64,000 bases of DNA from Lachnospiraceae bacterium (GCA_029005135.1 JAQXFO010000081.1:1-64000); one strand, 5' to 3'. Shown: positions 27,508 through 36,760, numbered from the stretch's first letter. Notes: generated by a model not told the origin, from the sequence alone. Numbers and translations are program-made.

Positions 27508-28809
27508 ATGCAGAAGTCGATCTATTCGGTCGGTCAGGTCAATACGTATATCAAACGGATGTTCCGTCAGGACATCCTTCTTAACGCACTCAATGTCCGG
27601 GGGGAGATCAGCAATCTCAAATATCACACCTCCGGACATATCTACTTTTCACTGAAAGATGAATCCGGCGCATTGCGATGCGTGATGTTCCGCAGTGCCA
27701 GAAAGGGCCTGACGTTTCCGATGAAGGACGGGGATCGGGTCGTTGTGACGGGCAGCATTGATCTGTACGAGCGTGACGGCAGCTGTCAGCTTTATGTGCA
27801 GACGATCAGCCTGGAGGGCGCCGGTCTTCTCTACGAACGATTCCTCAGACTGAAACAAGATTTGGAGGACATGGGGATGTTTTCCCCCATGTATAAGAAG
27901 CCGATACCGGCCTATTGCCGGCGTGTCGGTGTTATCACGGCACCCACCGGTGCCGCTGTTCGCGATATCATCACGGTGGCCCGCCGCCGGAATCCGGGGG
28001 TCAGCCTCATCCTGTATCCGGCACTGGTTCAGGGAAAAGAGGCGGCGCCCTCCCTGATCAGAGGCCTTCAGGTGCTGGACAGGGCCGGCGTGGATGTGAT
28101 CATTCTCGGGCGGGGCGGCGGTTCCATCGAGGATCTCTGGGCCTTCAATGAAGAAGCGGTGGCCCGGGCCGTCTTCGATTGTGAGACACCGGTGATTACG
28201 GCGGTCGGACATGAGACAGACACGACGATCGTGGATTATGTGGCTGATCTGAGGGCACCGACGCCCTCGGCAGCCGCCGAGCTGGCGGTCTTCAGCCTGG
28301 CTGATTATGAAGAAGCGCTCCGGGTTCGGCAGCGGCGGCTCTGCCGGGCGGAATCGGAGAAACTGAAGCAGGTGCGGAGCCGCCTGGAAAACCTGACGCT
28401 GCGGATGGCGCATCTGAGTCCCGCCTATAAGCTGAAAGAAAGGCGGCGCCTTGCCGCCGACAGAGAGGTGAAGCTGCGTCGTCTGATGAATGACAGGCTC
28501 CGGGATGCCAGACTCCGTGCTGACAGAGAGGGCGACCGTCTTGAGAAGGCGGCCCGCGAGCTCTTGAGGGATCGCCAGAGGACCTTTGTCTGGCTGACAG
28601 GACGCTTCCGGGGACTCAATCCGCTGGATAAGCTGAAGCAGGGCTTTTCTTATGTTAACCTGAAGGACGGCGGAACGCTCCGGTCGGTGGAGGATGCCGC
28701 ACCGGGAGATGCCGTGACGATCCATGTCACGGACGGTATCCTGGATGCCAGGATTGAAAAGACAGAAAAACAACGGATACGGGAGATGACCTATGACAAG
28801 CCTGAATGA
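27508..28809 (+). CDS. xseA: Exodeoxyribonuclease VII large subunit
   Basis: XseA is the catalytic subunit of exonuclease VII, which digests single-stranded DNA into oligonucleotides. From the ATG at 27508 it has 433 residues. The N-terminal OB fold contains NLKYHTSGHIYFSLKDESG. The catalytic domain has GVITAPTGAAVRDI, GRGGGSIEDLWAFNEE and TAVGHETDTTIVDYVADLRAPTPSAAAE. A long coiled coil (about 280-380) precedes the tail. An in-frame extension upstream runs through nusB and is not coding in this frame. Its 3' end overlaps xseB by 17 bases. Confidence 0.95.
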   Translation: MQKSIYSVGQVNTYIKRMFRQDILLNALNVRGEISNLKYHTSGHIYFSLKDESGALRCVMFRSARKGLTFPMKDGDRVVVTGSIDLYERDGSCQLYVQTISLEGAGLLYERFLRLKQDLEDMGMFSPMYKKPIPAYCRRVGVITAPTGAAVRDIITVARRRNPGVSLILYPALVQGKEAAPSLIRGLQVLDRAGVDVIILGRGGGSIEDLWAFNEEAVARAVFDCETPVITAVGHETDTTIVDYVADLRAPTPSAAAELAVFSLADYEEALRVRQRRLCRAESEKLKQVRSRLENLTLRMAHLSPAYKLKERRRLAADREVKLRRLMNDRLRDARLRADREGDRLEKAARELLRDRQRTFVWLTGRFRGLNPLDKLKQGFSYVNLKDGGTLRSVEDAAPGDAVTIHVTDGILDARIEKTEKQRIREMTYDKPE

Positions 28810-29047
28810 CGACGCGGAGAAGCCGGAAGCCGGAAGCGAACCGGAAACCATGACAATCGAAGAGGCCTTCCGCCTGCTGGATGACATGGCCGGACAGCTG
28901 GAGAGCGACGCTGTTTCTCTGGAGGAATCGTTTCGCCTCTATGAAAAGGGAATGCGCCTCCTGAAGACATTGAATGACAGGATCGACCGCGTCGAGAAGA
29001 AGATGCAGCAGATCGATGACGAGGGTCAGATAGGAGATTTTGAGTGA
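28793..29047 (+). CDS. xseB: Exodeoxyribonuclease VII small subunit
   Basis: This 84-residue acidic helical protein forms the multimeric collar of exonuclease VII with XseA. The family pattern is MTIEEAFRLLDDMAGQLES, VSLEESFRLYEKGMRLL and a final helix KMQQID. It starts in the last codons of xseA and overlaps the tlyA start by four bases (GTGA). In many relatives ispA and dxs follow xseB; here tlyA follows directly. Confidence 0.93.
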   Translation: MTSLNDDAEKPEAGSEPETMTIEEAFRLLDDMAGQLESDAVSLEESFRLYEKGMRLLKTLNDRIDRVEKKMQQIDDEGQIGDFE

Positions 29048-29853
29048 AAAAGCGACTGGATGTTATCCTCTTTGAAAAGGGCCTGGCGCCTTCCCGGGAG
29101 AGGGCTAAAGCCCTGATTATGGAGGGAATCGTTTTTGTGGATGATGTCCGCGAGGATAAGCCCGGCAGCCTGTTCGATGAGGCTGTGACGCCGGAGATCC
29201 GCGGCAGGGTGATGCCTTACGTCAGCCGCGGAGGCCTCAAGCTGGAGAAGGCCATGCAGACCTTCCCGATCACGCTGACGGACCGCATCTGCATGGATAT
29301 CGGAGCCTCCACCGGCGGCTTTACGGACTGTATGCTGCAGTCGGGAGCATCCAAAGTCTATGCCGTGGACGTGGGCTACGGCCAGCTGGCCTGGAAGCTT
29401 CGCAGCGATCCGCGGGTGGTCTGTATGGAAAAGACCAACATCCGCTACGTGACGCCGGAGGAACTGGCGGAGGTGCCTTCCTTTGCCAGTATCGACGTTT
29501 CTTTTATTTCTCTGAAGCTCGTTCTCCCGGTGGCACAGACGCTGCTGACCGCGGACGGAGAGATCGCCGCCCTCATCAAGCCTCAGTTTGAGGCCGGGCG
29601 CGAGAAGGTGGGCCGCCGCGGCGTTGTCCGGGACAAGGGTGTTCATCGGGAAGTGATCGCCAATGTCGCCGGTTACGCCCGTGAGAGCGGTTTTATCCCG
29701 GCCGGTCTCACATTTTCCCCGGTTAAAGGCCCTGAGGGCAATATCGAATACCTGATCCATCTGGTCAAACAGGCACCGGCGGTGCCCTTCGCACTGACAG
29801 ACCGGCTGATAGCCGAGACTGTCGAGAAAGCACATGAGACCTTAGATACATGA
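29044..29853 (+). CDS. tlyA: TlyA family rRNA (cytidine-2'-O)-methyltransferase
   Basis: TlyA-type enzymes methylate 2'-OH groups of rRNA cytidines; older names call them hemolysins. The 269-residue protein has an N-terminal S4 RNA-binding domain (1-65, RLDVILFEKGLAPSRERAKA) and an FtsJ-like Rossmann methyltransferase with the SAM motif DIGASTGGFTDCML, the VDVGYGQLAWKL strand and the catalytic-lysine segment LIKPQFEAGREKVG. GTG start in a GTGA overlap with xseB; it ends in an ATGA overlap with nadK. Confidence 0.93.
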   Translation: MKKRLDVILFEKGLAPSRERAKALIMEGIVFVDDVREDKPGSLFDEAVTPEIRGRVMPYVSRGGLKLEKAMQTFPITLTDRICMDIGASTGGFTDCMLQSGASKVYAVDVGYGQLAWKLRSDPRVVCMEKTNIRYVTPEELAEVPSFASIDVSFISLKLVLPVAQTLLTADGEIAALIKPQFEAGREKVGRRGVVRDKGVHREVIANVAGYARESGFIPAGLTFSPVKGPEGNIEYLIHLVKQAPAVPFALTDRLIAETVEKAHETLDT

Positions 29854-30674
29854 AAAATTTCGGAATAATCAGGAACAGCATCAAGGATCCCGCCTACGAG
29901 ACGACCCGTATGATATCCGAGCATCTGTCCCGCAGGGGAGCTGTCGTCAGGGAGGTGATGACCGAGCAGGATATCATCCCGGAAATGGAAGCCCTTCTGG
30001 TTCTGGGCGGCGACGGCACCATGCTCCGGGCTGCCAAGCTGGCGGTCAGTCACGATCTGCCCATGCTGGGCATCAATCTCGGTACCCTGGGTTATCTGGC
30101 CGAGGTCAACCGCGACCGCATCCTGCCGGCGCTCGACAAGCTCCTGCGCAACGAGTTCACGGTGGAGGAGCGGATGATGCTGACGGGCGAAGTCTATCAC
30201 GGCCGCAGCCTTGTCTGCCGCGAGACGGCCCTTAATGATATCGTGATCTCCCGGGAGGGTGCGCCCCGCGTGATTCTGTTCAAAAACTATGTCAACGGTG
30301 AGTTCCTGAATGTCTGGCAGGCCGATGCCATCATCATGTCCACGGCCACCGGCTCCACCGGCTATGCCCTGTCGGCCGGCGGTCCCATCATTTCCCCGAC
30401 CGCCAGCCTGATCATGATGACGCCTCTGGCTCCCCATACCCTGAATGCCCGCAGCATCATTTTCCCGTCGACGGACGAGCTGATGACGGAAATCGGCCGC
30501 GGCCGCACGGAAATGATCGAGAGAGCCCGGGTCGATTTCGACGGTGCCGGCGGTTATGCTGTCGAGACCGGCGATACCATCGTGGTCAGCCAGTCCCGGA
30601 AGCGTGCCCGCATCATCAAGATCCGGAGCGTCAGCTTCCTGGAGGTGCTGAGAAATAAGCTGAGCAATAATTGA
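29850..30674 (+). CDS. nadK: NAD kinase
   Basis: NAD kinase makes NADP from NAD and ATP or polyphosphate. The 274-residue protein has the GGDGTMLRAA motif (Asp as catalytic base), LGINLGTLGYLAEV, ETALNDIVISR, and the second conserved block ATGSTGYALSAGGPI. Its length is normal. The ATG overlaps the tlyA stop by four bases. argR begins 61 bases after the stop with its own ribosome site. Confidence 0.95.
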   Translation: MKNFGIIRNSIKDPAYETTRMISEHLSRRGAVVREVMTEQDIIPEMEALLVLGGDGTMLRAAKLAVSHDLPMLGINLGTLGYLAEVNRDRILPALDKLLRNEFTVEERMMLTGEVYHGRSLVCRETALNDIVISREGAPRVILFKNYVNGEFLNVWQADAIIMSTATGSTGYALSAGGPIISPTASLIMMTPLAPHTLNARSIIFPSTDELMTEIGRGRTEMIERARVDFDGAGGYAVETGDTIVVSQSRKRARIIKIRSVSFLEVLRNKLSNN

Positions 30675-30735
30675 CAGATACCCTTGAGACAACGTCCGCC
30701 GCCGAAGAGCGGCCGCAGACGGCAGAGGTAAGACC

Positions 30736-31191
30736 ATGAAAAATGCCCGACACGAACAGATCCTTGAACTGATACGCACAGAAAGCATCGAAACGCAGGA
30801 GGTGCTGGCCGACCGGCTCCGCGAATGCGGGTTTCAGGTGACCCAGGCCACGGTGTCACGCGATATCCGCCAGCTGTCCCTGAAAAAGGTGCCCTGCGAG
30901 GGCGGCCGCCAGAAATACGCTGCCACGCTGCCGGGTCAGAGTGCCTTCTCGGATCGTTATCAGAGGGTTTTAAGGGATTCGTTTGTCTCTCTGGATATCT
31001 CGTTGAATATGGCGGTCATCAAGACCGTCTCCGGTATGGCGATGGCCGCGGCGGCGGCGCTGGATTCCTTCGGCTGGGAGGAACTTCTGGGCTGCACCGC
31101 CGGCGACGATACGATCCTGTGCGTCATGCGTTCCCCCGAGGACGGCCCCTCACTCAGGACACGGCTGAAAAATTTTCTGAAAGAATCGTAA
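30736..31191 (+). CDS. argR: Arginine repressor ArgR
   Basis: ArgR (151 residues) is a hexameric regulator that binds ARG boxes in response to arginine. The N-terminal winged helix contains RHEQILELIRTESIETQEVLA-type sequence (helix plus QVTQATVSRDIRQL recognition helix). The C-terminal domain contains DEEL-like WEELLGCTAGDDTILCV, the arginine-binding GDDTIL motif. GCAGAGGT precedes the ATG. In Clostridia argR commonly lies between nadK and recN regardless of arg genes; argH is elsewhere in this window. Confidence 0.93.
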   Translation: MKNARHEQILELIRTESIETQEVLADRLRECGFQVTQATVSRDIRQLSLKKVPCEGGRQKYAATLPGQSAFSDRYQRVLRDSFVSLDISLNMAVIKTVSGMAMAAAAALDSFGWEELLGCTAGDDTILCVMRSPEDGPSLRTRLKNFLKES

Positions 31192-31204
31192 AGGACAGTC
31201 ACCT

Positions 31205-32914
31205 ATGCTGAGAAATCTCCATGTCAAAAATCTGGCCCTTATCCGTGAGGTCGATGTCGATTTTTCTGATGGTCTGACGGTGCTGACCGGTGAGACCGGT
31301 GCCGGTAAATCGATCCTGATCGGTTCTCTGGTTCTGGTGCTGGGAGGCCGGCTTCCTAAGGATATGACGACCGGTGACGGCAGCCCGGCTTTGATTGAGG
31401 CTGTTTTTGAACCCGGTCCCGGAGCCCTGACCCGTCTTGAGGCCGCCGGGGTGCCGGTGGAGGATGATCTGTTGATCATCTCCCGCCGTATTGACGGGAC
31501 GCGGTCGGTTTTCCGCCTTAACGGCGAGACGGTGACCGCCGCCCGGGTGCGTACCTGTGCCGATATTCTGATCGATATCCACGGCCAGCACGAGAACCAG
31601 ACACTGCTGCGGCCCGAGAAGCAGCTGGCTCTTCTGGATGATTTCGGCGGCGAAGCGACAGCCGCCGCCCGGGAAGTCTGCGCTGCTGCCGCGAGGCGTT
31701 ATCAGGCGCTGAAGGCCGCCGGCAATGCTCACGGTCTGTCCGACGAGGAACGGGCCCGCCGGATGGATTTCCTGCGTTTTGAAATCGGCGAGATCGAAGA
31801 GGCGGCCTTGAAGGCCGGTGAGGATGAGGAACTGGAAGAGCGGTATAAAAAGCTCGCCAACATACGGCGTCTCATGGAAGCCGTTTCGGCCGTTCACACG
31901 CTGACGGGATATGAGACATCCGACAGTGCCGGTGAACAGATCGGCGCTGCTCTCAGGGAACTGGAGGGAGCGGTGCGCTATGACGCCGTACTTCAGGGGC
32001 CGGTCGATGTTCTCCGAGATATTGATGCCCTTCTTAATGATTTCAACCGGGAAATTGCCCGGTATCTGGCGGATGCGGAGGACGATCCCCATCTTCTGGA
32101 GGAGACAGGAAAAAGGCTGGATACGATCAATCGTCTGAAAATGAAATACGGCCGGACGCTGGAAGACGTCCTGGCAGCCCTGGACGAGCGCCGGGCCGAG
32201 CTGGCAGCCCTCGAAAACTACGAGGAGGAGAAGAGACAGCTGGAGGCCGGGATCGCTGAGGCTTACCGGGAACTTCGGGAGGCAGCCGCGGTTCTGACAG
32301 CCCGTCGGCGCGAGGCCGCTGCGGTTTTTGAAAAGGAAGCCGCCGGACATTTTCTGGATCTCAATTTTGACCGGGCCGATTTCCGGATCGATTTCCGGGA
32401 GGCCGGCCACATCGGCGAAAACGGCGCGGATGAGATCGAATTTATGATCGCCACCAATCCCGGCAGACCGGTTATGCCTCTCCGCGAGGTGGCTTCCGGC
32501 GGCGAACTGTCACGCATTATGCTGGGTATACGGACGATGTTTGCGGCCCGCGACGATACCGACACGCTGATCTTTGATGAGATTGACACCGGCATCAGCG
32601 GCCGGACGGCCCAGAAGGTGGCTGAGAAGCTGAATACCGTGGGAAGCCGGCATCAGACGCTGTGCATTACCCATCTGCCTCAGATAGCGGCCATGGCTGA
32701 TCATCATCTGGCGATCACTAAGGCGGTCACCGCCGACAGCGCCGAGACACAGCTTCAGGTGCTGGATGACGGGGAATCCGTCAGGGAACTGGCGCGTCTG
32801 ATCGGCGGTGCCAGAATCACGGACAGCACGCTGGCCGCTGCCGAAGAAATGAAAGCCTTATCGCAGAAAATTCGTTTTGGAACGGGACAGAGCGCCGCTG
32901 AGCGTGTAAAATAA
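31205..32914 (+). CDS. recN: DNA repair protein RecN
   Basis: RecN is an SMC-like ATPase that acts early in double-strand break repair. The 569-residue protein has the Walker A motif TGETGAGKSILIGSL, IDIHGQHENQTLL, central coiled coils (about 150-215 and 285-370), the ABC signature LREVASGGELSRIML and Walker B TLIFDEIDTGISGRTA. It starts 13 bases after argR. In spore-forming Clostridia spoIVB and spo0A usually come next; here glgA follows. Confidence 0.95.
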   Translation: MLRNLHVKNLALIREVDVDFSDGLTVLTGETGAGKSILIGSLVLVLGGRLPKDMTTGDGSPALIEAVFEPGPGALTRLEAAGVPVEDDLLIISRRIDGTRSVFRLNGETVTAARVRTCADILIDIHGQHENQTLLRPEKQLALLDDFGGEATAAAREVCAAAARRYQALKAAGNAHGLSDEERARRMDFLRFEIGEIEEAALKAGEDEELEERYKKLANIRRLMEAVSAVHTLTGYETSDSAGEQIGAALRELEGAVRYDAVLQGPVDVLRDIDALLNDFNREIARYLADAEDDPHLLEETGKRLDTINRLKMKYGRTLEDVLAALDERRAELAALENYEEEKRQLEAGIAEAYRELREAAAVLTARRREAAAVFEKEAAGHFLDLNFDRADFRIDFREAGHIGENGADEIEFMIATNPGRPVMPLREVASGGELSRIMLGIRTMFAARDDTDTLIFDEIDTGISGRTAQKVAEKLNTVGSRHQTLCITHLPQIAAMADHHLAITKAVTADSAETQLQVLDDGESVRELARLIGGARITDSTLAAAEEMKALSQKIRFGTGQSAAERVK

Positions 32915-32954
32915 TCATCAGCAAAACTATTCTAAAGAAAAGGAAGAAGACACT

Positions 32955-34397
32955 ATGAAGACAATTCTTTTTGCGGCATCGGAATGCCTGCCGTTCCTCA
33001 AAACAGGCGGACTGGCAGACGTAGTCGGCTCACTGCCGAAGGAACTTGACAGACAGTATTTTGACTGTCGTGTGATCATGCCTCTTTATACCTGCATTCC
33101 GGCGAAGTGGCAGGAGAAGATGACCTATGTGACTTCTTTTTATATGGATTTCAACTGGGGTTCCTGCTATGTCGGCATCAAGACCTGTCAGTATGAGGGT
33201 GTAACCTATTATTTCATCGATAATCTGGATTATTTCTCCGGTGACAAGCCCTATCTCGGCATGCCTCAGGATCTCGGCCGCTTCGGCTTCTTCTGCAAGG
33301 CAGTGCTGTCGGCCCTGCCGTCCCTGAACTTCCGTCCCGACGTGATCCACTGCCATGACTGGCAGACGGGCCTGATCCCGGTCTATCTGCACGATGCCTT
33401 CCAGGCCAATGAATTCTATCGCGGCATCAGGACCGTCATGACGATCCACAATCTGAAGTTCCAGGGTGTCTGGGATATCCCCACTTTCAAGAATGTCACG
33501 GGACTGTCCGACTATTATTTTGTGCCGGATAAGCTGGAATACAAGAAAGATGCGTCTATGATGAAGGGCGGCCTTGTCTATGCCGATGCCATCACCACCG
33601 TGTCCCGCACCTATGCCGAGGAGATCAAGACCGCCTTCTACGGCGAAGGTCTCGACGGCCTGATGTGCGCCCGCAGCCACGATCTGAGAGGCATTGTCAA
33701 CGGCATTGATTATGATGCCTTCAATCCCGATACCGATGCCCATATCCGCTATCATTACAATGTGGATAATTTCCGCCGCAACAAAGTCAAGAATAAGCTC
33801 GATCTTCAGAGAGAACTGGGACTTGAGGCGGATGCGAAAAAGATGCTGATCGGTATTGTGTCGCGTCTGACGGATCAGAAGGGATTTGATCTGATTGATT
33901 GTGTCATGGATGAGATGTGCGGCGACAATGTTCAGTTTGTTATTCTGGGCACCGGCGAAGAGCGTTACGAAAATATGTTCCGCCACTTTGACTGGAAATA
34001 CCACGGCCGCGTCTCAGCTCAGATTTATTACAATGAAGCCCTGGCTCACCGCATCTACGCGGCGTCCGATGCCTTTCTGATGCCCTCGCGCTTTGAGCCC
34101 TGCGGCTTATCCCAGCTGATGTCCCTGCGTTACGGCTGTCTGCCCATCGTACGCGAGACCGGCGGTCTGAAGGATACGGTTGAGCCCTACAATGAGTTCG
34201 AGGGCACCGGTACCGGCTTCTCCTTCACGAATTACAACGCTCACGAGATGATGAACACCGTGCGCTATGCCGAACGCATCTATTATGACCGGAAGCGGGA
34301 ATGGAACAAGATGATCGAAAGGGCCATGCGTGCCGATTTCTCCTGGCATGCTTCAGCCCTGCAGTATCAGGCCATGTATGACTGGCTGATCGGGTGA
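32955..34397 (+). CDS. glgA: Glycogen synthase (ADP-glucose)
   Basis: GlgA elongates alpha-1,4-glucan from ADP-glucose. The 480-residue GT5 enzyme has the N-terminal donor-loop motif KTGGLADVVGSLPKEL, HCHDWQTGLIPVYL, TIHNLKFQGVWD, and the C-terminal GT-B half with GIVSRLTDQKGFDLI and MPSRFEPCGLSQLMSLRYG. The length is normal. AAAAGGAAGAAG precedes the ATG. It has no adjacent glgB, glgC, glgD or glgP, and ends at a terminator, so it stands alone; the GH13-like gene at 18.5 kb is the only other glycogen-type protein in the window. Confidence 0.95.
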   Translation: MKTILFAASECLPFLKTGGLADVVGSLPKELDRQYFDCRVIMPLYTCIPAKWQEKMTYVTSFYMDFNWGSCYVGIKTCQYEGVTYYFIDNLDYFSGDKPYLGMPQDLGRFGFFCKAVLSALPSLNFRPDVIHCHDWQTGLIPVYLHDAFQANEFYRGIRTVMTIHNLKFQGVWDIPTFKNVTGLSDYYFVPDKLEYKKDASMMKGGLVYADAITTVSRTYAEEIKTAFYGEGLDGLMCARSHDLRGIVNGIDYDAFNPDTDAHIRYHYNVDNFRRNKVKNKLDLQRELGLEADAKKMLIGIVSRLTDQKGFDLIDCVMDEMCGDNVQFVILGTGEERYENMFRHFDWKYHGRVSAQIYYNEALAHRIYAASDAFLMPSRFEPCGLSQLMSLRYGCLPIVRETGGLKDTVEPYNEFEGTGTGFSFTNYNAHEMMNTVRYAERIYYDRKREWNKMIERAMRADFSWHASALQYQAMYDWLIG

Positions 34398-34416
34398 TCG
34401 AAGACAACAGCATGGT

Positions 34417-34457
34417 GCTGCCGGCTGTCAGAAAAGGTCTGAGACCGGCAGCTTTTT
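34417..34457 (+). terminator. Terminator after glgA
   Basis: GCTGCCGG and CCGGCAGC enclose an inner TCAGA/TCTGA stem and are followed by TTTTT. Confidence 0.8.
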
Positions 34458-34473
34458 GAAAAGGGAGGATGCC

Positions 34474-35013
34474 ATGAGCAAAAAGGTTCTGGTTATTACC
34501 ACAAGTCTGAGGGCACACAGCAATTCTGAGGTGCTGGCGGAAGCCTTTGCCCGCGGGGCGTCGGAGGCCGGCCACGAGACGGTGCTGCTGTCGTTAAAAA
34601 ATAAGAATCTGACATACTGCCGCGGCTGTCTGGTCTGTCAGGAGACCGGCAGCTGTCCGATTAAGGATGATGCCGCAGCCATAGCTGAACAGATCGGGCA
34701 GGCAGAGGTGATCGCTTTTGCAACGCCGGTCTATTACTATGAGATGAGCGGACAGATGAAGACGCTTCTGGACCGGACCAATACGCTGTACATAAAGGAA
34801 AACCGCTTCGAGGATGTCTATCTTCTGTCGTCGGCAGCTGAGGACGGCGAGATGGCCCGCCTCAGCGGCATTGCCGGGCTGAAAGGCTGGATTGCCTGCT
34901 TCGACAAAGCGCGCTTTGCCGGCTCTGTTTTTGCCGGCGGCGTGAAGGAAGGCGGCGATATCACCGGACATCCGGCGGTGGAAGAAGCGTATCGTCTGGG
35001 TCTGAACCTCTGA
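34474..35013 (+). CDS. Flavodoxin-family NAD(P)H-dependent FMN oxidoreductase
   Basis: The 179-residue protein has a flavodoxin-like fold: the FMN phosphate loop TTSLRAHSNSEVLAEAF, the cysteine-containing CRGCLVCQETGSCPIKDD segment and the isoalloxazine loop TPVYYYEMSGQMKTLLDR. The three-Cys segment is typical of iron-sulfur-flavoprotein-like or NADPH-dependent FMN reductases; the substrate is unknown. AGGGAGG lies five bases before this ATG, so a TTG at 34456 is not used. It is flanked by a terminator and the recA promoter. Confidence 0.85.
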   Translation: MSKKVLVITTSLRAHSNSEVLAEAFARGASEAGHETVLLSLKNKNLTYCRGCLVCQETGSCPIKDDAAAIAEQIGQAEVIAFATPVYYYEMSGQMKTLLDRTNTLYIKENRFEDVYLLSSAAEDGEMARLSGIAGLKGWIACFDKARFAGSVFAGGVKEGGDITGHPAVEEAYRLGLNL

Positions 35014-35137
35014 GGCTTCGGGATATCGTCCTGCGCGAAAACAGCATAGAAGACGGCGGAATCTGCAGGAAGCCGTCCTGACGGCAGCAGGATTTTGTGC
35101 TGCGGTAACACTTTCGGATCTTTGTCCCGCCGGGCGG

Positions 35138-35166
35138 TTGACAAGGATCCGTTTTTCCTGTAATAT
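35138..35166 (+). promoter_or_regulatory. recA promoter
   Basis: A perfect TTGACA and TAATAT are 17 bases apart. The SOS box begins 10 bases after the -10 box. Confidence 0.8.
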
Positions 35167-35176
35167 AGCAGTGTCA

Positions 35177-35190
35177 CGAACAAATGTTCG
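35177..35190 (+). promoter_or_regulatory. LexA (SOS) box at recA
   Basis: CGAACAAATGTTCG matches the Gram-positive LexA operator consensus CGAACRNRYGTTYG except for an A in the first Y position. It covers the expected transcript start, where LexA would block initiation. Confidence 0.85.
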
Positions 35191-35210
35191 ATATAAAGGA
35201 GCGCTGAAAG

Positions 35211-36284
35211 TTGAAAACAGATACTTCAAATAAAACAAAAATTCAGGAAGAAAAAGAGCGGGCTCTTGAGGCTGCCATCGGTCATCTGGAGAAAGAATTC
35301 GGCAAAGGCACGGTTATGAAGCTCGGAGACAAGGATTCCGCGATGAATGTGGAATCGGTCCCGACAGGTTCGCTGTCTCTGGACCTTGCCCTGGGCATCG
35401 GCGGCATCCCGAAGGGACGCATCATTGAGATCTACGGACCGGAATCCAGCGGCAAGACGACCGTGGCCCTGCACATGGTATCTGAAGTACAGAAGCGCGG
35501 CGGCATTGCCGGCTTTGTGGATGCCGAGCATGCTCTTGATCCGATCTACGCCAGAAATATCGGCGTCGATATTGAGAATCTGTATATTTCCCAGCCTGAC
35601 TCCGGCGAACAGGCTCTGGAGATCACAGAGACGATGGTGCGCTCGGGGGCTGTCGATATTATCGTTGTGGACTCCGTTGCGGCTCTGACGCCTCAGGCCG
35701 AGATCGACGGTGACATGGGCGATTCCCATGTCGGACTGCAGGCACGGCTGATGAGCCAGGCTCTGAGAAAGCTTACGGCCACCGTCAGCAAGACAAAGTG
35801 CATTGTCATCTTTATCAACCAGCTGCGCGAGAAGATCGGTGTCATGTTCGGCAATCCCGAGACGACGACCGGCGGCCGGGCTCTGAAGTTCTATGCCTCA
35901 GTCCGTATGGATGTCCGCCGCATTGAGACGCTGAAGGCCGGCGGTGAGGTCATCGGCAACCGGACAAAGATCAAGATCGTCAAGAACAAGGTGGCGCCTC
36001 CCTTTAAGGAGGCCCAGTTTGATATCATGTTCGGCCGGGGCATTTCCCGTTCCGGTGATATTCTGGATCTGGCCGTCAACACCGGTATCGTGGATAAGAG
36101 CGGTGCCTGGTTCTCGCTGAACGGCGAGAAGATCGGACAGGGCCGTGAGAATGCCAAGCTGTATCTGGAGGAGAATCCGGCTGTGATGGCCGATATTGAA
36201 GCCCGTGTGCGCATGGCCAGTGGTCTGGCTGTGGATGTGGATGAATCCGGTGCGGAAGCCGACAGCGGCGCTGAAGGAAACTGA
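35211..36284 (+). CDS. recA: Recombinase RecA
   Basis: RecA forms filaments on single-stranded DNA, drives strand exchange and triggers LexA cleavage. The 357-residue protein has the Walker A motif [13 protein letters not shown], the Walker B region [29 protein letters not shown] with loop L2 and the [13 protein letters not shown] segment. The start is TTG, 8 bases after AAAGGAG; an internal ATG would remove family-conserved residues. A tail of Asp/Glu/Gly/Ser replaces a longer C-terminus. The SOS box upstream shows LexA control. recX starts 5 bases after its stop. Confidence 0.97.
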   Translation: MKTDTSNKTKIQEEKERALEAAIGHLEKEFGKGTVMKLGDKDSAMNVESVPTGSLSLDLALGIGGIPKGRIIEIYGPESSGKTTVALHMVSEVQKRGGIAGFVDAEHALDPIYARNIGVDIENLYISQPDSGEQALEITETMVRSGAVDIIVVDSVAALTPQAEIDGDMGDSHVGLQARLMSQALRKLTATVSKTKCIVIFINQLREKIGVMFGNPETTTGGRALKFYASVRMDVRRIETLKAGGEVIGNRTKIKIVKNKVAPPFKEAQFDIMFGRGISRSGDILDLAVNTGIVDKSGAWFSLNGEKIGQGRENAKLYLEENPAVMADIEARVRMASGLAVDVDESGAEADSGAEGN

Positions 36285-36289
36285 CGGCG

Positions 36290-36760
36290 ATGACCGAAAC
36301 AGATGATCGTATCCGGGCACGCCGCAAAGTGCTGGCGCTTTTGACGGATCACGACAGAACAGAAAAGGAACTGCGGGACAAGCTGACATCGGCCGGTTTT
36401 GAGTCCGGTATCATCGAGGATGCTATCGGGTATGCGAAGAGCTACGGCTATGTCGATGACAGCCTTTTTGCGGCCCGGTATATCGACCGTTTCCGCGACT
36501 GCCGGAGCCTGGAGAGAATCCGCTGTGATCTGCTGAAGAAGGGACTGACACGGGATCAGATAAGCCAGGCTCTGGAAGAGGCCGGGCCGATCGATCAGAA
36601 GGCGCTGATTCGCCGTCTGGTTCTGAAGAAGGCGCGAACGGAAAGTCCTGCGGACAGTCTGGCCAGACAGAAGCTCATTCAGTCCTTGCTCAGACGCGGT
36701 TTTCGCCTTGGTGATGTACTGGCGGTGCTGGGCGGTGCCGATGATATGACAGCAGAGTAG
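36290..36760 (+). CDS. recX: Regulatory protein RecX
   Basis: RecX binds RecA filaments and limits their growth. The 156-residue all-helical protein has the tandem three-helix repeats of the family: RKVLALLTDHDRTEKELRDKL, IEDAIGYAKSYGYVDDSLFAARYI and SLERIRCDLLKKGLTRDQI, with a final FRLGDVLAVL. Its position right behind recA and under the same SOS promoter is the commonest arrangement. A ribosome site AAGGAAAC lies at the end of recA. Confidence 0.93.
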   Translation: MTETDDRIRARRKVLALLTDHDRTEKELRDKLTSAGFESGIIEDAIGYAKSYGYVDDSLFAARYIDRFRDCRSLERIRCDLLKKGLTRDQISQALEEAGPIDQKALIRRLVLKKARTESPADSLARQKLIQSLLRRGFRLGDVLAVLGGADDMTAE

